Assembly: GCF_022750635.1 (NCBI RefSeq)
Contig: NZ_JAJKBG010000006.1
Location: 62,001-126,000 of the forward strand
Source: Brevundimonas pishanensis
GTDB lineage: Bacteria > Pseudomonadota > Alphaproteobacteria > Caulobacterales > Caulobacteraceae
DNA length: 64,000 nt
Reading direction: 5' to 3'
This document shows positions 26,643 to 36,126 of this stretch, piece after piece. The translations under genes were made by a program, and so were the position numbers. Under the pieces are notes generated by a model, which saw nothing but the letters and a program-made list of their open reading frames with translations, was not told the DNA's origin and did not search any database. Each line of letters starts with the position of its first letter. The stretch's first letter is position 1.

Positions 26643-26664
26643 GGTCTGGCAGGCGACAAATGAA

Positions 26665-26703
26665 AAGGGGCGGCACCTGCAATAGGTGCCGCCCCTTCTT
26701 TTT
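26665..26703. terminator. Bidirectional terminator between ftsH and the M20 gene
   Basis: A 14-base perfect stem (AAGGGGCGGCACCT at 26665-26678, AGGTGCCGCCCCTT at 26684-26697) with a five-base loop is followed by CTTTTT on the plus strand. It is preceded by an A-run that gives a T-tract on the minus strand. It serves both converging transcripts. Confidence 0.9.
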
Positions 26704-26721
26704 GACCGTCAGGCCGATCTA

Positions 26722-28197
26722 TCAGTCGCGATAGTTTAGCGCCGGAGCACGATCACCGAGGAGTGCGCGGTACTCGAAGTTCGGCCCGCGACGGCGTTCG
26801 AATTCGGCCGTTGCCTCGGCAATGACGTCCGGAGACTGGAACAGTTCTGCGGTCGTGAGCGCCAGCGTCTTGGTCGCCAGGCGCGCGCCCTTTAGGCCGA
26901 TGGTCGAGCCTGCCGCCACAACATTTTGCCAGCTATGACCCGCCGAGCCCGGCACGAAGGTGGCTGTCGACAGACCCACCGTCGGCGTGACCCACGACAC
27001 ATCGGACACGTCCGTCGAGCCGCCGAAGTCGCCGCCCGTCGATGCTTCCTGAATGCGCGAGACGCTGGTCAGGTCTTCCTGGGTGGTCAGGGTCTTCTGG
27101 ATTTCGCGGGCCAGCGCAGTTTCCTCGGCGGTCCATTCGATACCGCCGACGCTGCGCAGGTTGCGGTCCATGACATGCATCAGCGTCTCGTTGTGCAGCA
27201 TGGAGTAGACGCCGCCGATGGCTTCGAACTCGACGCGGGTGCCCGTGCCGATCGCAGCGCCCTCCGCGGCTTTCTTCACGCGCTCCAGAACGTCACGGAC
27301 GATCTCCGGATTGTTGTGGCGCACGTAGTAATAAGCCTCGGCATAGGCAGGAACCACGTTAGGAGCCTTGCCGCCGTCAGTGATCGCATAGTGGATGCGG
27401 GTGCGGTCCGGCACATGCTCGCGCATGAGGTTGACCATGGCGTTCATTGCCTCGATGCCGTCCAGAGCCGAGCGGCCCTTGTCCGGAGCCGCAGCCGCGT
27501 GGGCCGCAGTGCCATAGAAGCGGAACTTGCCCGACACATTGGCCATGGAGTTACCCTGGCTGGCCGAGTTCACATTGCCGGGGTGCCAGTGGACGCTGAC
27601 GTCCACGTCGTCGAACAGGCCGTCACGGACCATATAGACCTTGCCCGAGCCGCCTTCTTCGGCGGGCGTGCCATAGACGCGCAGCTCGCCCTTGATGTTG
27701 TTGGCGACCATCCATTCCTTCACGGCGATGGCGGAATAGACCGAAGCCGTGCCGAACAGGTTGTGACCGCAGCCATGGCCCGCATTGCCACCGGCGCTTT
27801 CCTGAACCGGATTGTGGGTCTGGGACAGGCCGGGCAGGGCGTCATATTCGGCCAGCACCGCAATGACCGGACCCTCGCCGTTCTTGAAGGTCGCGAGGAA
27901 GGAGGTCGGCTCGTTGGCAATGCCGGTTTCGACCGCAAAGCCTGCGTCGCGCAGACGCTGGGCCAGCAGGGCCGAGCTTTGGTGCTCTTGATAGCCCAGC
28001 TCCGCGAACTGCCAGATTTGCAGGGCGGTTTCGTCGATAGCGGCGGTGTTGCCTTCGACGGAGGCGAGGATGCTGGCGTGGGCTTCCGGCGACAGAGGGC
28101 CGGCTACAGCAGAAGTTCCAAGGGCAATCGAGGCCATGCCGAAGGCGGCAACGGCAATGGCCTTGAGCGAGGTCTGGCGACGCGTGGCGTGGCTCAT
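26722..28197 (-). CDS. Exported M20-family amidohydrolase (AbgB-like)
   Basis: The protein has an N-terminal export signal (TSLKAIAVAAFGMASIALG to AVAGPLS) and a metallopeptidase M20/AbgB-type body: VIAVLAEYDALPGLSQ, then GHGCGHNLFGTASVYSA, AEEGGSGKVYMVRDG and SVHWHPGNVNSAS. AbgB-type relatives hydrolyse p-aminobenzoyl-glutamate and similar amide conjugates; export would place the reaction in the periplasm. Start ATG at 28197 is preferred (GGAG nine bases upstream) to 28209. At 491 residues it is slightly longer than AbgB because of the signal. It lies downstream of the TonB-dependent receptor on the same strand, separated by a hairpin. Confidence 0.88.
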   Translation of the reverse strand: MSHATRRQTSLKAIAVAAFGMASIALGTSAVAGPLSPEAHASILASVEGNTAAIDETALQIWQFAELGYQEHQSSALLAQRLRDAGFAVETGIANEPTSFLATFKNGEGPVIAVLAEYDALPGLSQTHNPVQESAGGNAGHGCGHNLFGTASVYSAIAVKEWMVANNIKGELRVYGTPAEEGGSGKVYMVRDGLFDDVDVSVHWHPGNVNSASQGNSMANVSGKFRFYGTAAHAAAAPDKGRSALDGIEAMNAMVNLMREHVPDRTRIHYAITDGGKAPNVVPAYAEAYYYVRHNNPEIVRDVLERVKKAAEGAAIGTGTRVEFEAIGGVYSMLHNETLMHVMDRNLRSVGGIEWTAEETALAREIQKTLTTQEDLTSVSRIQEASTGGDFGGSTDVSDVSWVTPTVGLSTATFVPGSAGHSWQNVVAAGSTIGLKGARLATKTLALTTAELFQSPDVIAEATAEFERRRGPNFEYRALLGDRAPALNYRD

Positions 28198-28231
28198 AAT
28201 CGGCTCCATAACTCTGAAAAGGGATACTCGA

Positions 28232-28268
28232 AAGAGAAAGGGCGGGAAGCGATGATCGCTCCCCGCCC
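28232..28268 (-). terminator. Terminator or attenuator between the TonB receptor and the M20 gene
   Basis: On the minus strand GGGCGGG (28268-28262) pairs with CCCGCCC (28246-28240) around an inner AGCGAT/ATCGCT stem, then TTTCTCTTT. It sits between two same-strand genes, so it could set a ratio between receptor and amidohydrolase. Confidence 0.7.
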
Positions 28269-28286
28269 GGATCGTCTCAAGACCGC

Positions 28287-31200
28287 TTAGAAGGTCTTGC
28301 GGAAGCTGGCGTACCAGTAGCGGCCGTAAGGCTGATACACGGTGCCGACATAACCACCGCTGGCCAGCGGCGGAGCTTCGTCAGTGATGTTGCGGACGCC
28401 AACGCGAACCGAAGAGTTCGAGAGGGCACCGCCCAGTTCCGACTCGCCGAAGGCGTACTCGGTGTACAGGTTGGCGGTGATGGTGGAGTCTACGGTCCAG
28501 TAGTCGCCAGCCGAGTTGGTCAGGCTGTCGTCATACAGGTCCGAGATGTACTGGGTGAAGGCACCCACGGTCCACGCATCCTTGCGCCACGTGGTCGACA
28601 GCGACCACTTCCACTCCGGACGACCGAAGTCGGCGATCATGTCGCCCATCGAACCCGAGATGGCGATAGACGGAGCGATCTCGCCCGAAGCCTTGCCGTC
28701 GGCCAGCATTTGCGTGCCCGGCGACATGTCGAGGTAGTACTTGATCAGGTGCGAGACGTTCAGGTTGGCGCTGAAGTCACCGAAGCGGTCGGTGCGCAGC
28801 TTCCACATCACACCCAGGTCCAGACCCTCAACCGTTTGCGGCTGCTGGTTGGTATAGGCGTCGGTGATGTAGAGCACTTCACCGGCAGCCTCGAGACCGG
28901 TGCCGGCGAAGATCGCCTGATCGGCTGCGGTCACGTCGGCACGAACCACGTTCGGGTTCGACGAACCGTTCTTGCGCAGCAGGTAGTCGAGGATCAGGGC
29001 ATTCTGGCCGCGGAACAGACCGACCATGCCGGTTTGCTCGACCTGCCACCAGTCAGCGGTGATGGTGAAGTCGCCCATTTCGGCCGGAATGAAGCGCGGC
29101 TGGATGACCAGACCGATCGACAGGGTTTCCGACTCTTCCGGCTCCAAGTCCGGGTTACCCGAGCGGCGCTCTGCCGTCAGCTTGCGGACGTGGTTCTGGT
29201 TGAAGCTGGCGTAGTCAGCAAAACCGGTCGGGACCGGAGCGCTGGCACCGCACTGGTTCATGTTGCTCAGTGCGCCGCGACGGATCAGGGCTTCGCAATA
29301 GATGTAGTCGTTCGAGGAGTTCGAACGGGTGATCAGGGTTGCGTTGATCTGTTCCAGGTTCGGAGCGCGGAAGCCCTGGGCCCACGAACCGCGGATGCGG
29401 AAGCCGTCGACGACGTCCCACGCCGCTGCGAACTTGGGTTTGGCGACCGAACCGAAGTCCGAATACTCTTCAAAGCGGCCAGCGACCTGAACTTCGAGGT
29501 TGTGCACCAGCGGCACGCCCATGTCCGGCGAAACCAGCGGAGCAGCGACCTCGAGGTAGGCCGAGAAGACGTCACGCTCGCCGTAGGTGTCCGGGTTTTC
29601 CGACTGGTTGATCAGGTCGGACGAAACGACACCGGCAAGGTTGGTGTAGCGGATGGTGCCGTCGATGCGGTCATCGCGGTCGTCCAGCTGGGATTCGGTG
29701 CGCAGCTCGATACCGGCAGCGATACCGACCGGACCGGCCGGCAGCTGATAGATGTCCGGACGCGAGATCTTGAAGTCCCACAGGCCCAGTTCGGTCTTGG
29801 TACGACGCACCATGTCGACGCGGATGGCATCAAGAGCGGCCTGGTTCGACGGGGTGCCGTCGCCGACGCGGACGTTGCCCAGCGTGCCACCGTTGAAGAA
29901 GTTATAGGCGTCCGGAGTATTCTTGGCCGACCATTCCTGCAGCTTGGTCGCCGAGATATTGTCCGACACGTCCTTGGCCGAAGCTTCCGACCACATCAGG
30001 GCCGATTCCCAGTTCCAGCCGTTCCACTCGCCGCGCAGACCACCGAGGATGCGGAACTGCGTGTTGGTCACAGCTACGCTGATCGGGCCCATGTCCGAGA
30101 AGCGGTAGCCGGTCAGGGTGATCTGCGGATCGTTGGTGAACGGGTTGTAGTAGTTGCTGCCCGGGATGATGAAGCTGACGCCCGAAGCGGTGCCGATCGG
30201 CTCCTGATAGGCTTGCGACTTGGCGCGGTAACCGCCCAGTTCGCCGAAGGCCTCGACGGCATCGTTGATCTGGTAGCGCCCGGTCACGAACAGGTTGAAG
30301 CGGTCGACTTCCGGCATAACCGTCAGGCCCATGGCCGGAGTGTCGGCGTTCAGCTCGCCCGGCAGGGTGGCGGTATTACGCAGGCAGATACCGTCAGCCA
30401 GTTGGGTCAGGCAGCCTGCGGTCGTCGACGGAACCACTGTGAAGGCGCTGTAGTTGCGGCCACCGACAGTGCCGGTGCCACGAACGGTGAAGCGGCCCCA
30501 CGGCGACAGGTTCGACGTACCGTTCAGGCCCGAGCTGTTTTCGAAGCCGGTGCCAGCGAACAGACCGCGCAGGTCGTTCGACGCGGTGTAGTCCTGGTCG
30601 GTGGTCTTCAGCTCGTCGCGGTGATCGTAGTTGAAGAACAGCGAGACGTTGCCGCGGCCTTCCTGAATGTCCGTGCCGCCGTACAGCGAGAAGTTCAGTT
30701 CGCGCATGCCGGTACCCTCGGCACCGCCGTACTGGGCCGACACGGTCCAGTCGGTCATGTCGTCGCGCAGAACGGTGTTGACCACACCCGCCACAGCGTC
30801 CGCGCCGTAGATAGCGGCGGCACCGTCGCGCAGCACTTCCATGCGCTTCAGGCCCGACACCGGAATGGCGTTGGTGTTGTAGGTCAGAACCGGAACGAGG
30901 TGCTCGTTGGCTTGCGAAGTCGGGTGACCCACGACGCGGCGGCCGTTCAGCAGCACCAGCGTGTTGCCGATGCCGAGGCTGCGCAGGTTGACCGAACCGG
31001 TGTCGCCACGGGCCGAGTTCGAGGTGGCCGGAAGGTAGGACGAGTTGAAGGTCACGTCGCCCATTTGCGGGATCGCGCGGAACAAGTCATCGCCCGACGC
31101 CGGAGCGGCAGCGATGATGTCGTCTTCGCTGATGACGGTGACCGGCAGTGCAGCCGTGACCTTGGCCCCACGAATTTGCGAGCCAACGACAACGATTTCG

Positions 31201-31325
31201 TCAACGCTGGTCGGTTCTTCCGATGCGTCCTGGGCGAAAGCGGTGGTGGCAAACGCAGCGCCGAGCAAGGCCGTAGAAGCCAGCATTGCCGTGCGCATAG
31301 TCCGGCGTCCGGTGCGATGAGACAT
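28287..31325 (-). CDS. Large TonB-dependent outer-membrane receptor
   Basis: The 1012-residue protein has a signal peptide (MRTAMLASTALLGAAFATTAFAQ), a TonB-box-like VDEIVVVGSQI at about 41-51 and a plug domain with RSLGIGNTLVLLNGRR and MEVLRDGAAAIYGADAVAGVVN. A long beta-barrel follows, ending in an aromatic residue (YASFRKTF). This size class is common in Caulobacterales and Sphingomonadales and handles varied substrates including sugars and peptides. The specific ligand cannot be read; neighbours that cut gamma-glutamyl and peptide bonds suggest peptide-like conjugates. Ribosome site AGAGGGGA lies upstream of ATG 31325. Energy would come from a TonB-ExbBD system not encoded in the window. 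Confidence 0.93.
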   Translation of the reverse strand: MSHRTGRRTMRTAMLASTALLGAAFATTAFAQDASEEPTSVDEIVVVGSQIRGAKVTAALPVTVISEDDIIAAAPASGDDLFRAIPQMGDVTFNSSYLPATSNSARGDTGSVNLRSLGIGNTLVLLNGRRVVGHPTSQANEHLVPVLTYNTNAIPVSGLKRMEVLRDGAAAIYGADAVAGVVNTVLRDDMTDWTVSAQYGGAEGTGMRELNFSLYGGTDIQEGRGNVSLFFNYDHRDELKTTDQDYTASNDLRGLFAGTGFENSSGLNGTSNLSPWGRFTVRGTGTVGGRNYSAFTVVPSTTAGCLTQLADGICLRNTATLPGELNADTPAMGLTVMPEVDRFNLFVTGRYQINDAVEAFGELGGYRAKSQAYQEPIGTASGVSFIIPGSNYYNPFTNDPQITLTGYRFSDMGPISVAVTNTQFRILGGLRGEWNGWNWESALMWSEASAKDVSDNISATKLQEWSAKNTPDAYNFFNGGTLGNVRVGDGTPSNQAALDAIRVDMVRRTKTELGLWDFKISRPDIYQLPAGPVGIAAGIELRTESQLDDRDDRIDGTIRYTNLAGVVSSDLINQSENPDTYGERDVFSAYLEVAAPLVSPDMGVPLVHNLEVQVAGRFEEYSDFGSVAKPKFAAAWDVVDGFRIRGSWAQGFRAPNLEQINATLITRSNSSNDYIYCEALIRRGALSNMNQCGASAPVPTGFADYASFNQNHVRKLTAERRSGNPDLEPEESETLSIGLVIQPRFIPAEMGDFTITADWWQVEQTGMVGLFRGQNALILDYLLRKNGSSNPNVVRADVTAADQAIFAGTGLEAAGEVLYITDAYTNQQPQTVEGLDLGVMWKLRTDRFGDFSANLNVSHLIKYYLDMSPGTQMLADGKASGEIAPSIAISGSMGDMIADFGRPEWKWSLSTTWRKDAWTVGAFTQYISDLYDDSLTNSAGDYWTVDSTITANLYTEYAFGESELGGALSNSSVRVGVRNITDEAPPLASGGYVGTVYQPYGRYWYASFRKTF

Positions 31326-31691
31326 AGTCGAGTGTTCCCCTCTGATGACAGTTCATTCGCGGGGCTGGTCCTCATTCCCTCCTCGCGAACGGCACCCTTG
31401 CAAACCGGACCGGATTGCGACCGGAACGGGCAGGCAAAGTGCTTCAGGCAAGTTGTCGCAGTCCTTAGACGTCTAGGCAACCGTATAGCGGCGTGATTTT
31501 GCCGAGATAACGCCACTCTATGACGCCGTTATCTAAAAAACGCTTGTTAATCGGGGTTTTTTGGAATGCTATCGCTCTGAAGCGGTTTGGAATTGTGTCA
31601 TTCCGTTGCGCATTAGTGACGCTTTCTATGCGTCCAGGTGTTTAAATTGTGGCCTTGACCGTGAATTTTTGCGGACTTGGGGGGAGCGAGC
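31326..31691. promoter_or_regulatory. Divergent promoter region between the TonB receptor and ggt
   Basis: This 366-base AT-enriched gap separates two divergent genes and must hold both promoters. It includes a perfect ten-base palindrome TAGACGTCTA (31466-31475) and an eight-base inverted repeat AGATAACG (31505-31512) against CGTTATCT (31527-31534), with centres 22 bases apart. These are candidate sites for a shared regulator. An A-run and a T-run (31535-31540, 31557-31562) lie beside them. I cannot assign -35 and -10 boxes with confidence. Confidence 0.5.
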
Positions 31692-33431
31692 ATGTTGCGT
31701 CGACGTATGAATCTTTGGGCTGCGGCCTCAATTGCGGCCTTGATCGGCTGCACTCCGGCACTGGCCCAGCAGGCGACGGTCCATCCGGGCGCGGGCAGTG
31801 GCGGCGATATCGTCAACTATGGCCAGATCCACAATCCGGTCATCGGTCGTGATGGTATGGTGGTCAGCCAAAGCGATCTGGCGACGCGCGTCGGTGTCGA
31901 GATTCTGGCCAAGGGCGGCAATGCGGTGGACGCCGCGCTGGCCGTCGGCTTTGCCGAAGCCGTGACCCTGCCGCGCGCAGGCAACATCGGTGGCTCGGGC
32001 TATATGGTCATCCATATGGCCGCAACGCCGGATCGTCCGGCCGCCGACATCGCCATCAACTATTACGGCACGGCCCCGTCGGCCCTGACGTCGCAGACCC
32101 TGCTGGGGCCGGATGGCAAACAGGATCGCACCACGCCCTCGGGCATGCGCAATGTCGCTGTTCCGGGCACGGTCATGGGCTTCTGGGAAGCGCACAAACG
32201 CTTTGGCTCCATGTCGTGGTCGGACCTGATCCAGCCTGCGATCAAACTGGCCGAGGAAGGCTATGTCCTGACCGACGGCGAGGCCGATGCCACGGCAGGT
32301 CGCGCCCGCGTTCTGGCCCGCGATCAGGGTGCCGCCGAAGCCTATCTGAAGGCTGATGGCACGCCCTATCAGGTGGGCGAAGTCTTCCGTCAGCCCCTGC
32401 TGGCCGAGAGCCTGCGCAAGGTCGCTGCGGGTGGCGCGGACGAGTTCTACAAGGGCGCGCTGGCCCGTCAGATTGTGGACGGTATTCAGGCCGGTGGCGG
32501 GCTGATCACCATGGAAGACATGGCCAACTATCGCGCCATCGTCTCGGAGCCGATCTGGGGTTCGTATCGCGGCAACCGCATCGCCTACATGCCGCCCACG
32601 GCCTCGGGCGTCAGCGTCGCTCAGGCGCTGAACATGCTGGAGCACTATGATCTGGCCAAGATGGGCTGGGGCAGTGTCGACAGCCTGCACCTGATTTCCG
32701 AGGTCATGAAGGTGGTCAATCACGACCGCCGTCTGGTCGGTGGCGATCCGCAATGGGCGACCCCTGCCAATGGTCTGGCCAGTAAGGGCTTTGCCGAAGA
32801 GCGCGTGAAGTTGGTGTCTCTGGAGACGACGCTGGACGGCTCGAACCTGCCGGACGGCAACCCGTATCCGTACGAGAGCCAGGACACGACCCACTATTCG
32901 GTGGCGGACAAGTTCGGTAACGCCGCATCGGTCACCTATACCCTGTCCAACTCCTACGGCGCGCACGTCGCTCCGGTGGGGACGGGCATCTTGCTGAACA
33001 ACCACGTCGACAACTTCTCATGGGGCACCGACGGGATGCCGAACTCTCCGGCACCGGGCAAGCGTCTGGGCTCGACCATCACGCCGATGATCGTGTTCAA
33101 GGATGACAAGCCGTGGCTGGTCACCGGAACGCCGGGTGGCGGCTATATCATCGCCACCATGGTTCAACTGGTCTCCAACGTCATCGACCACAAGCTGAAC
33201 GTCGCCGAGGCGGCCATGCGGCCGCGCATCAACCAAGGCTGGGGTGGCGCTCCGCTTGAGTTGGAAGGCGGCTTCTCGCCGGACGTCGAGCGCCTGTTGC
33301 AACAGCGCGGTCACCAGACCCGCCCGTCGATGACTATGGGATCGACCCAGTCGATCATGATCGAGGGCGACACCTTCTACGGGGCTGCCGATACCCGCAG
33401 GCCGGATGCTTCGGCAGCCGGCGTGCGTTAA
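31692..33431 (+). CDS. ggt: Gamma-glutamyltransferase
   Basis: The enzyme transfers or hydrolyses the gamma-glutamyl group of glutathione and related peptides in the periplasm. It is made as a 579-residue precursor with a signal peptide ending near ALAQ. Autocleavage is predicted at Thr 399 in the motif TTHYSVADKFGNAASVTYTL, which starts the small subunit. The GSTITPMIVFKDDKPW and LVTGTPGGG regions complete the active site. ATG at 31692 follows GGGGAG with five bases between and is preferred to the TTG at 31677. A lipobox-like LIGC inside the signal is a minor alternative for lipidation. A clear terminator follows. Confidence 0.94.
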   Translation: MLRRRMNLWAAASIAALIGCTPALAQQATVHPGAGSGGDIVNYGQIHNPVIGRDGMVVSQSDLATRVGVEILAKGGNAVDAALAVGFAEAVTLPRAGNIGGSGYMVIHMAATPDRPAADIAINYYGTAPSALTSQTLLGPDGKQDRTTPSGMRNVAVPGTVMGFWEAHKRFGSMSWSDLIQPAIKLAEEGYVLTDGEADATAGRARVLARDQGAAEAYLKADGTPYQVGEVFRQPLLAESLRKVAAGGADEFYKGALARQIVDGIQAGGGLITMEDMANYRAIVSEPIWGSYRGNRIAYMPPTASGVSVAQALNMLEHYDLAKMGWGSVDSLHLISEVMKVVNHDRRLVGGDPQWATPANGLASKGFAEERVKLVSLETTLDGSNLPDGNPYPYESQDTTHYSVADKFGNAASVTYTLSNSYGAHVAPVGTGILLNNHVDNFSWGTDGMPNSPAPGKRLGSTITPMIVFKDDKPWLVTGTPGGGYIIATMVQLVSNVIDHKLNVAEAAMRPRINQGWGGAPLELEGGFSPDVERLLQQRGHQTRPSMTMGSTQSIMIEGDTFYGAADTRRPDASAAGVR

Positions 33432-33446
33432 ATAAAGGTCACGATC

Positions 33447-33476
33447 AGGCCCGGCCCTTGCGCCGGGCCTTTTCTT
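33447..33476 (+). terminator. Rho-independent terminator after ggt
   Basis: AGGCCCGGC (33447-33455) pairs with GCCGGGCCT (33462-33470), six-base loop, then TTTCTT. The metalloprotease gene starts about 55 bases later, so it needs read-through or its own promoter. Confidence 0.85.
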
Positions 33477-33531
33477 ATTGGACGACAGGTCAGGGGCGGC
33501 GTCTGAGGGGGCGCTGTCGAGGATGGGGAAT

Positions 33532-35970
33532 ATGGTTTTGCGCAAGGTTTTGATGGGCGGCGCGGCTGCTCTGGTTCTGGCGACGGCTTTCGCTCCGGCG
33601 GCGTTTGCCCAGACGACACCTGTGGCGGTGACTACGGCGGCGTGGCAGGACGGTCTGTTCGGCGTGCGTCTCGATGCCCAGCGCGGCAAGGTCACGGCCC
33701 GCTTTGGAGCGCCCGACGAGCGCGGCATTATCGGCCGTTATCTCTATCAACCCGGCATCTCCGCGGGCATCGGCATGGATGGCACGGGCCTTGATCGCTC
33801 GGCACTTGGCGAGGCGCAGGTGGTGGCGTTCAGCATCGTCGGCAACCGCGTCTATGCCCGTTTCGAGAACAACACCTACCGCGCAGTCGGGGCCAGTGCC
33901 GACGAACAAAACGCCGTCGCGGCCAGCTTTGCGACTTCCATCGTCTGGTCCGGTGAAGTGGCCGAGCGCCACGCTGACGGCAGCATCAGCGCCGACCTGT
34001 CGGGCTTCCTCGAGCGTGATGCCGTCAACGTTGCGGCACGTCTGAAGAATACCCGTCAGGGCAGCTATAAGCTGGCTCCGAACCTGTCCTATCTCGAAGC
34101 GGGCGAGACGCTGGTCTTCCCCGACAACATCGAGTTCCAGACGGTCCAGACCTTCACCTCTGACGAGCCGGCCAATTCGATCAATCGCGTAGCGCCCGAT
34201 GGCCGCTCGCTGTCGTTGGCGATCCGTCACAGCTTCATCCGCCTCCCTGACGACGGCTTTGAAACGGTGCCGCACGACCCGCGCTCGGGGACATCCGCCC
34301 AGACCCTGTTAGTAGACTTTGCTGCCGATCTGGAAGAGCCGGTGGTGCGCCGACTGGCCCGTCGCTTCCGTCTGGAAAAGACCGATCCGACGGCGGAACG
34401 CTCGACCGTCAAAAAGCCCATCGTCTTCTATGTAGACCGCGCCGCCCCGGTGCCGATCCGCGAGGCTCTGATCGAGGGCGGCAACTGGTGGAAATCGGCC
34501 TTCGACAAGGCAGGCTATATCGATGCCTTCCGTGTCGAGGTCCTGCCCGAAGGGGCGCATCCGATGGATGCCCGCTACAACATCATCGCCTGGGTTCACC
34601 GCGAGACCCGCGGCTGGTCCACCGGCACGAGTGTCAACGATCCCCGCACGGGCGAGATCGTGCGCGGCGTGGTGCAGCTAGGCTCGCTGCGCGACCGTCA
34701 GGACAAGATGATCTTTGAAGGCCTGCTGGGTGCGGACAAGTCGGGCACGGGCCGTTTCGATGATCCGGACCAACTGGCCTATCACCGCCTGCGTCACCTG
34801 TCGGCGCACGAGATCGGTCATGCGTTGGGCCTGTCGCACAACTTTGCCGCCTCGCGATATGAAGGCCGCGCCTCGGTGCTGGACTACCCCGCGCCGTGGG
34901 TGATTGCCCGTAATGGCGAACTGGACGTCTCCAATGCCTATTCGACGGGCGTTGGCGCGTGGGACGACTATACGGTCAACTGGCTCTACGGCGACCGCGC
35001 AGGCGTTGATCCCGTTGCCCGCCGCGCTGCGCTGGCCGCCGAGGCGCAGGCCAAGGGCTATCGCTTCGTCAATGACAGCGACACCCGCCCGCTGGGTTCG
35101 CTGCAACCCTATGGGGCCATGTGGGACAATGGCGAAGACCCTGTGGCGGAACTGGCCAATGTGATGGAGGTGCGCCGCATCGCCCTGTCGCGGTTCGGTT
35201 TGAACAACCTGCCTGACGGTGCGCCCGCTGCGGACCTTCGCCGCGTGATCGTCCCGATCTACCTCTATCACCGCTATCAGACGACGGCGGTGGCCCGACA
35301 GATTGCGGGACTTGATTACAGCTATGCGGTCAAAGGCGACGGTTTCGAGAGCGCCAAATCCGTACCTGCGGATGTCCAGCGTGCGGCGCTCTCCTCGCTG
35401 ATGGGCGTACTGGCTCCGGCCCAACTCGATCTGCGCGACGACCTGCTCGACCTGCTGTCATCGGCCCAGTCGGGTTCGGGCGACCGCCAGTTCGGTATCG
35501 AGCTGTTCGAGGGCCGCGTCGGCGGCGCGTTCGATCCGACCAATGCCGCAAGCGCCGTGGCCGAGACGGTGTTTGAAACCTTGTTGGCTCCTGAACGTCT
35601 GAACCAGTTGGTCGAGCAGAACCGTCGTGATCCGTCGCAGCTGTCGCTGACCGAAATGCTGGACCGACTGCAATCCGAACTGACAGGCAGTGCCTCGCTC
35701 AGCCCGCGTCAGGCCGAACTGCGCCGCGTCGTGCGCAGTCGCTATGCGTCCTATCTGGCCAAGCTGTCGGACGGTCACGCCCTGACCCCGACCGCCAAGG
35801 CTGCTGTGCTGGATGCGGGCAAGGCCTTTGGCGAGGCGTTGAAGCGCACGCGCGGGGATAGGCTTGAAACAGCACATGCCCGTTATCTGGCAGATATTCT
35901 GACGGGTGAAGTGGCGGGGTGGTCAGTGTTGAAGGTGGATCAGGCCGTGCCACCGGGCGCACCGATCTAG
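33532..35970 (+). CDS. Exported zinc metalloprotease of the DUF5117/DUF4953 family
   Basis: The 812-residue protein has a signal peptide (VLRKVLMGGAAALVLATAFAPAAFAQ) and the metzincin-type zinc motif HEIGHALGLSH at 426-436 followed by NFAASRYEGRASVLDY. Upstream lie segments of the DUF5117 region (IVGNRVYARFENN, ADLSGFLERDAVNV, YVDRAAPVPIREALIEGG). The whole architecture matches the large exported zinc-dependent metalloproteases found in Bacteroidota and Caulobacterales. Substrate is unknown. ATG at 33532 gives the best signal peptide and has GAGG eight bases upstream; 33523 and 33478 are alternatives. Position after ggt suggests peptide degradation in the same pathway. Confidence 0.88.
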   Translation: MVLRKVLMGGAAALVLATAFAPAAFAQTTPVAVTTAAWQDGLFGVRLDAQRGKVTARFGAPDERGIIGRYLYQPGISAGIGMDGTGLDRSALGEAQVVAFSIVGNRVYARFENNTYRAVGASADEQNAVAASFATSIVWSGEVAERHADGSISADLSGFLERDAVNVAARLKNTRQGSYKLAPNLSYLEAGETLVFPDNIEFQTVQTFTSDEPANSINRVAPDGRSLSLAIRHSFIRLPDDGFETVPHDPRSGTSAQTLLVDFAADLEEPVVRRLARRFRLEKTDPTAERSTVKKPIVFYVDRAAPVPIREALIEGGNWWKSAFDKAGYIDAFRVEVLPEGAHPMDARYNIIAWVHRETRGWSTGTSVNDPRTGEIVRGVVQLGSLRDRQDKMIFEGLLGADKSGTGRFDDPDQLAYHRLRHLSAHEIGHALGLSHNFAASRYEGRASVLDYPAPWVIARNGELDVSNAYSTGVGAWDDYTVNWLYGDRAGVDPVARRAALAAEAQAKGYRFVNDSDTRPLGSLQPYGAMWDNGEDPVAELANVMEVRRIALSRFGLNNLPDGAPAADLRRVIVPIYLYHRYQTTAVARQIAGLDYSYAVKGDGFESAKSVPADVQRAALSSLMGVLAPAQLDLRDDLLDLLSSAQSGSGDRQFGIELFEGRVGGAFDPTNAASAVAETVFETLLAPERLNQLVEQNRRDPSQLSLTEMLDRLQSELTGSASLSPRQAELRRVVRSRYASYLAKLSDGHALTPTAKAAVLDAGKAFGEALKRTRGDRLETAHARYLADILTGEVAGWSVLKVDQAVPPGAPI

Positions 35971-36005
35971 GCCTGCGACATAGGGTCTGACGCGACGTGT
36001 GATTT

Positions 36006-36036
36006 CGGGCACCGGAGCGATCCGGTGCCCGTTTTG
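36006..36036 (+). terminator. Rho-independent terminator after the metalloprotease gene
   Basis: CGGGCACCGGA (36006-36016) pairs with TCCGGTGCCCG (36021-36031) around GCGA, followed by TTTT. It isolates the peptide locus from the copper genes. Confidence 0.87.
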
Positions 36037-36126
36037 CACTATGTCCCGCTTGACGGATGACCCCGATATCCCGCTAGGAACGCAAGGCGAGTTCACCGTC
36101 CCACGCTCGCGTCTGGATTGTACCCG

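Noticed and set aside
28710..31496. A 928-codon plus-strand open frame antisense to the TonB receptor gene
   Set aside because: The minus strand encodes an unambiguous TonB-dependent receptor. The antisense frame has no domain, an Arg/Val/Asp/Gly-skewed composition and arises from codon bias in high-GC DNA.
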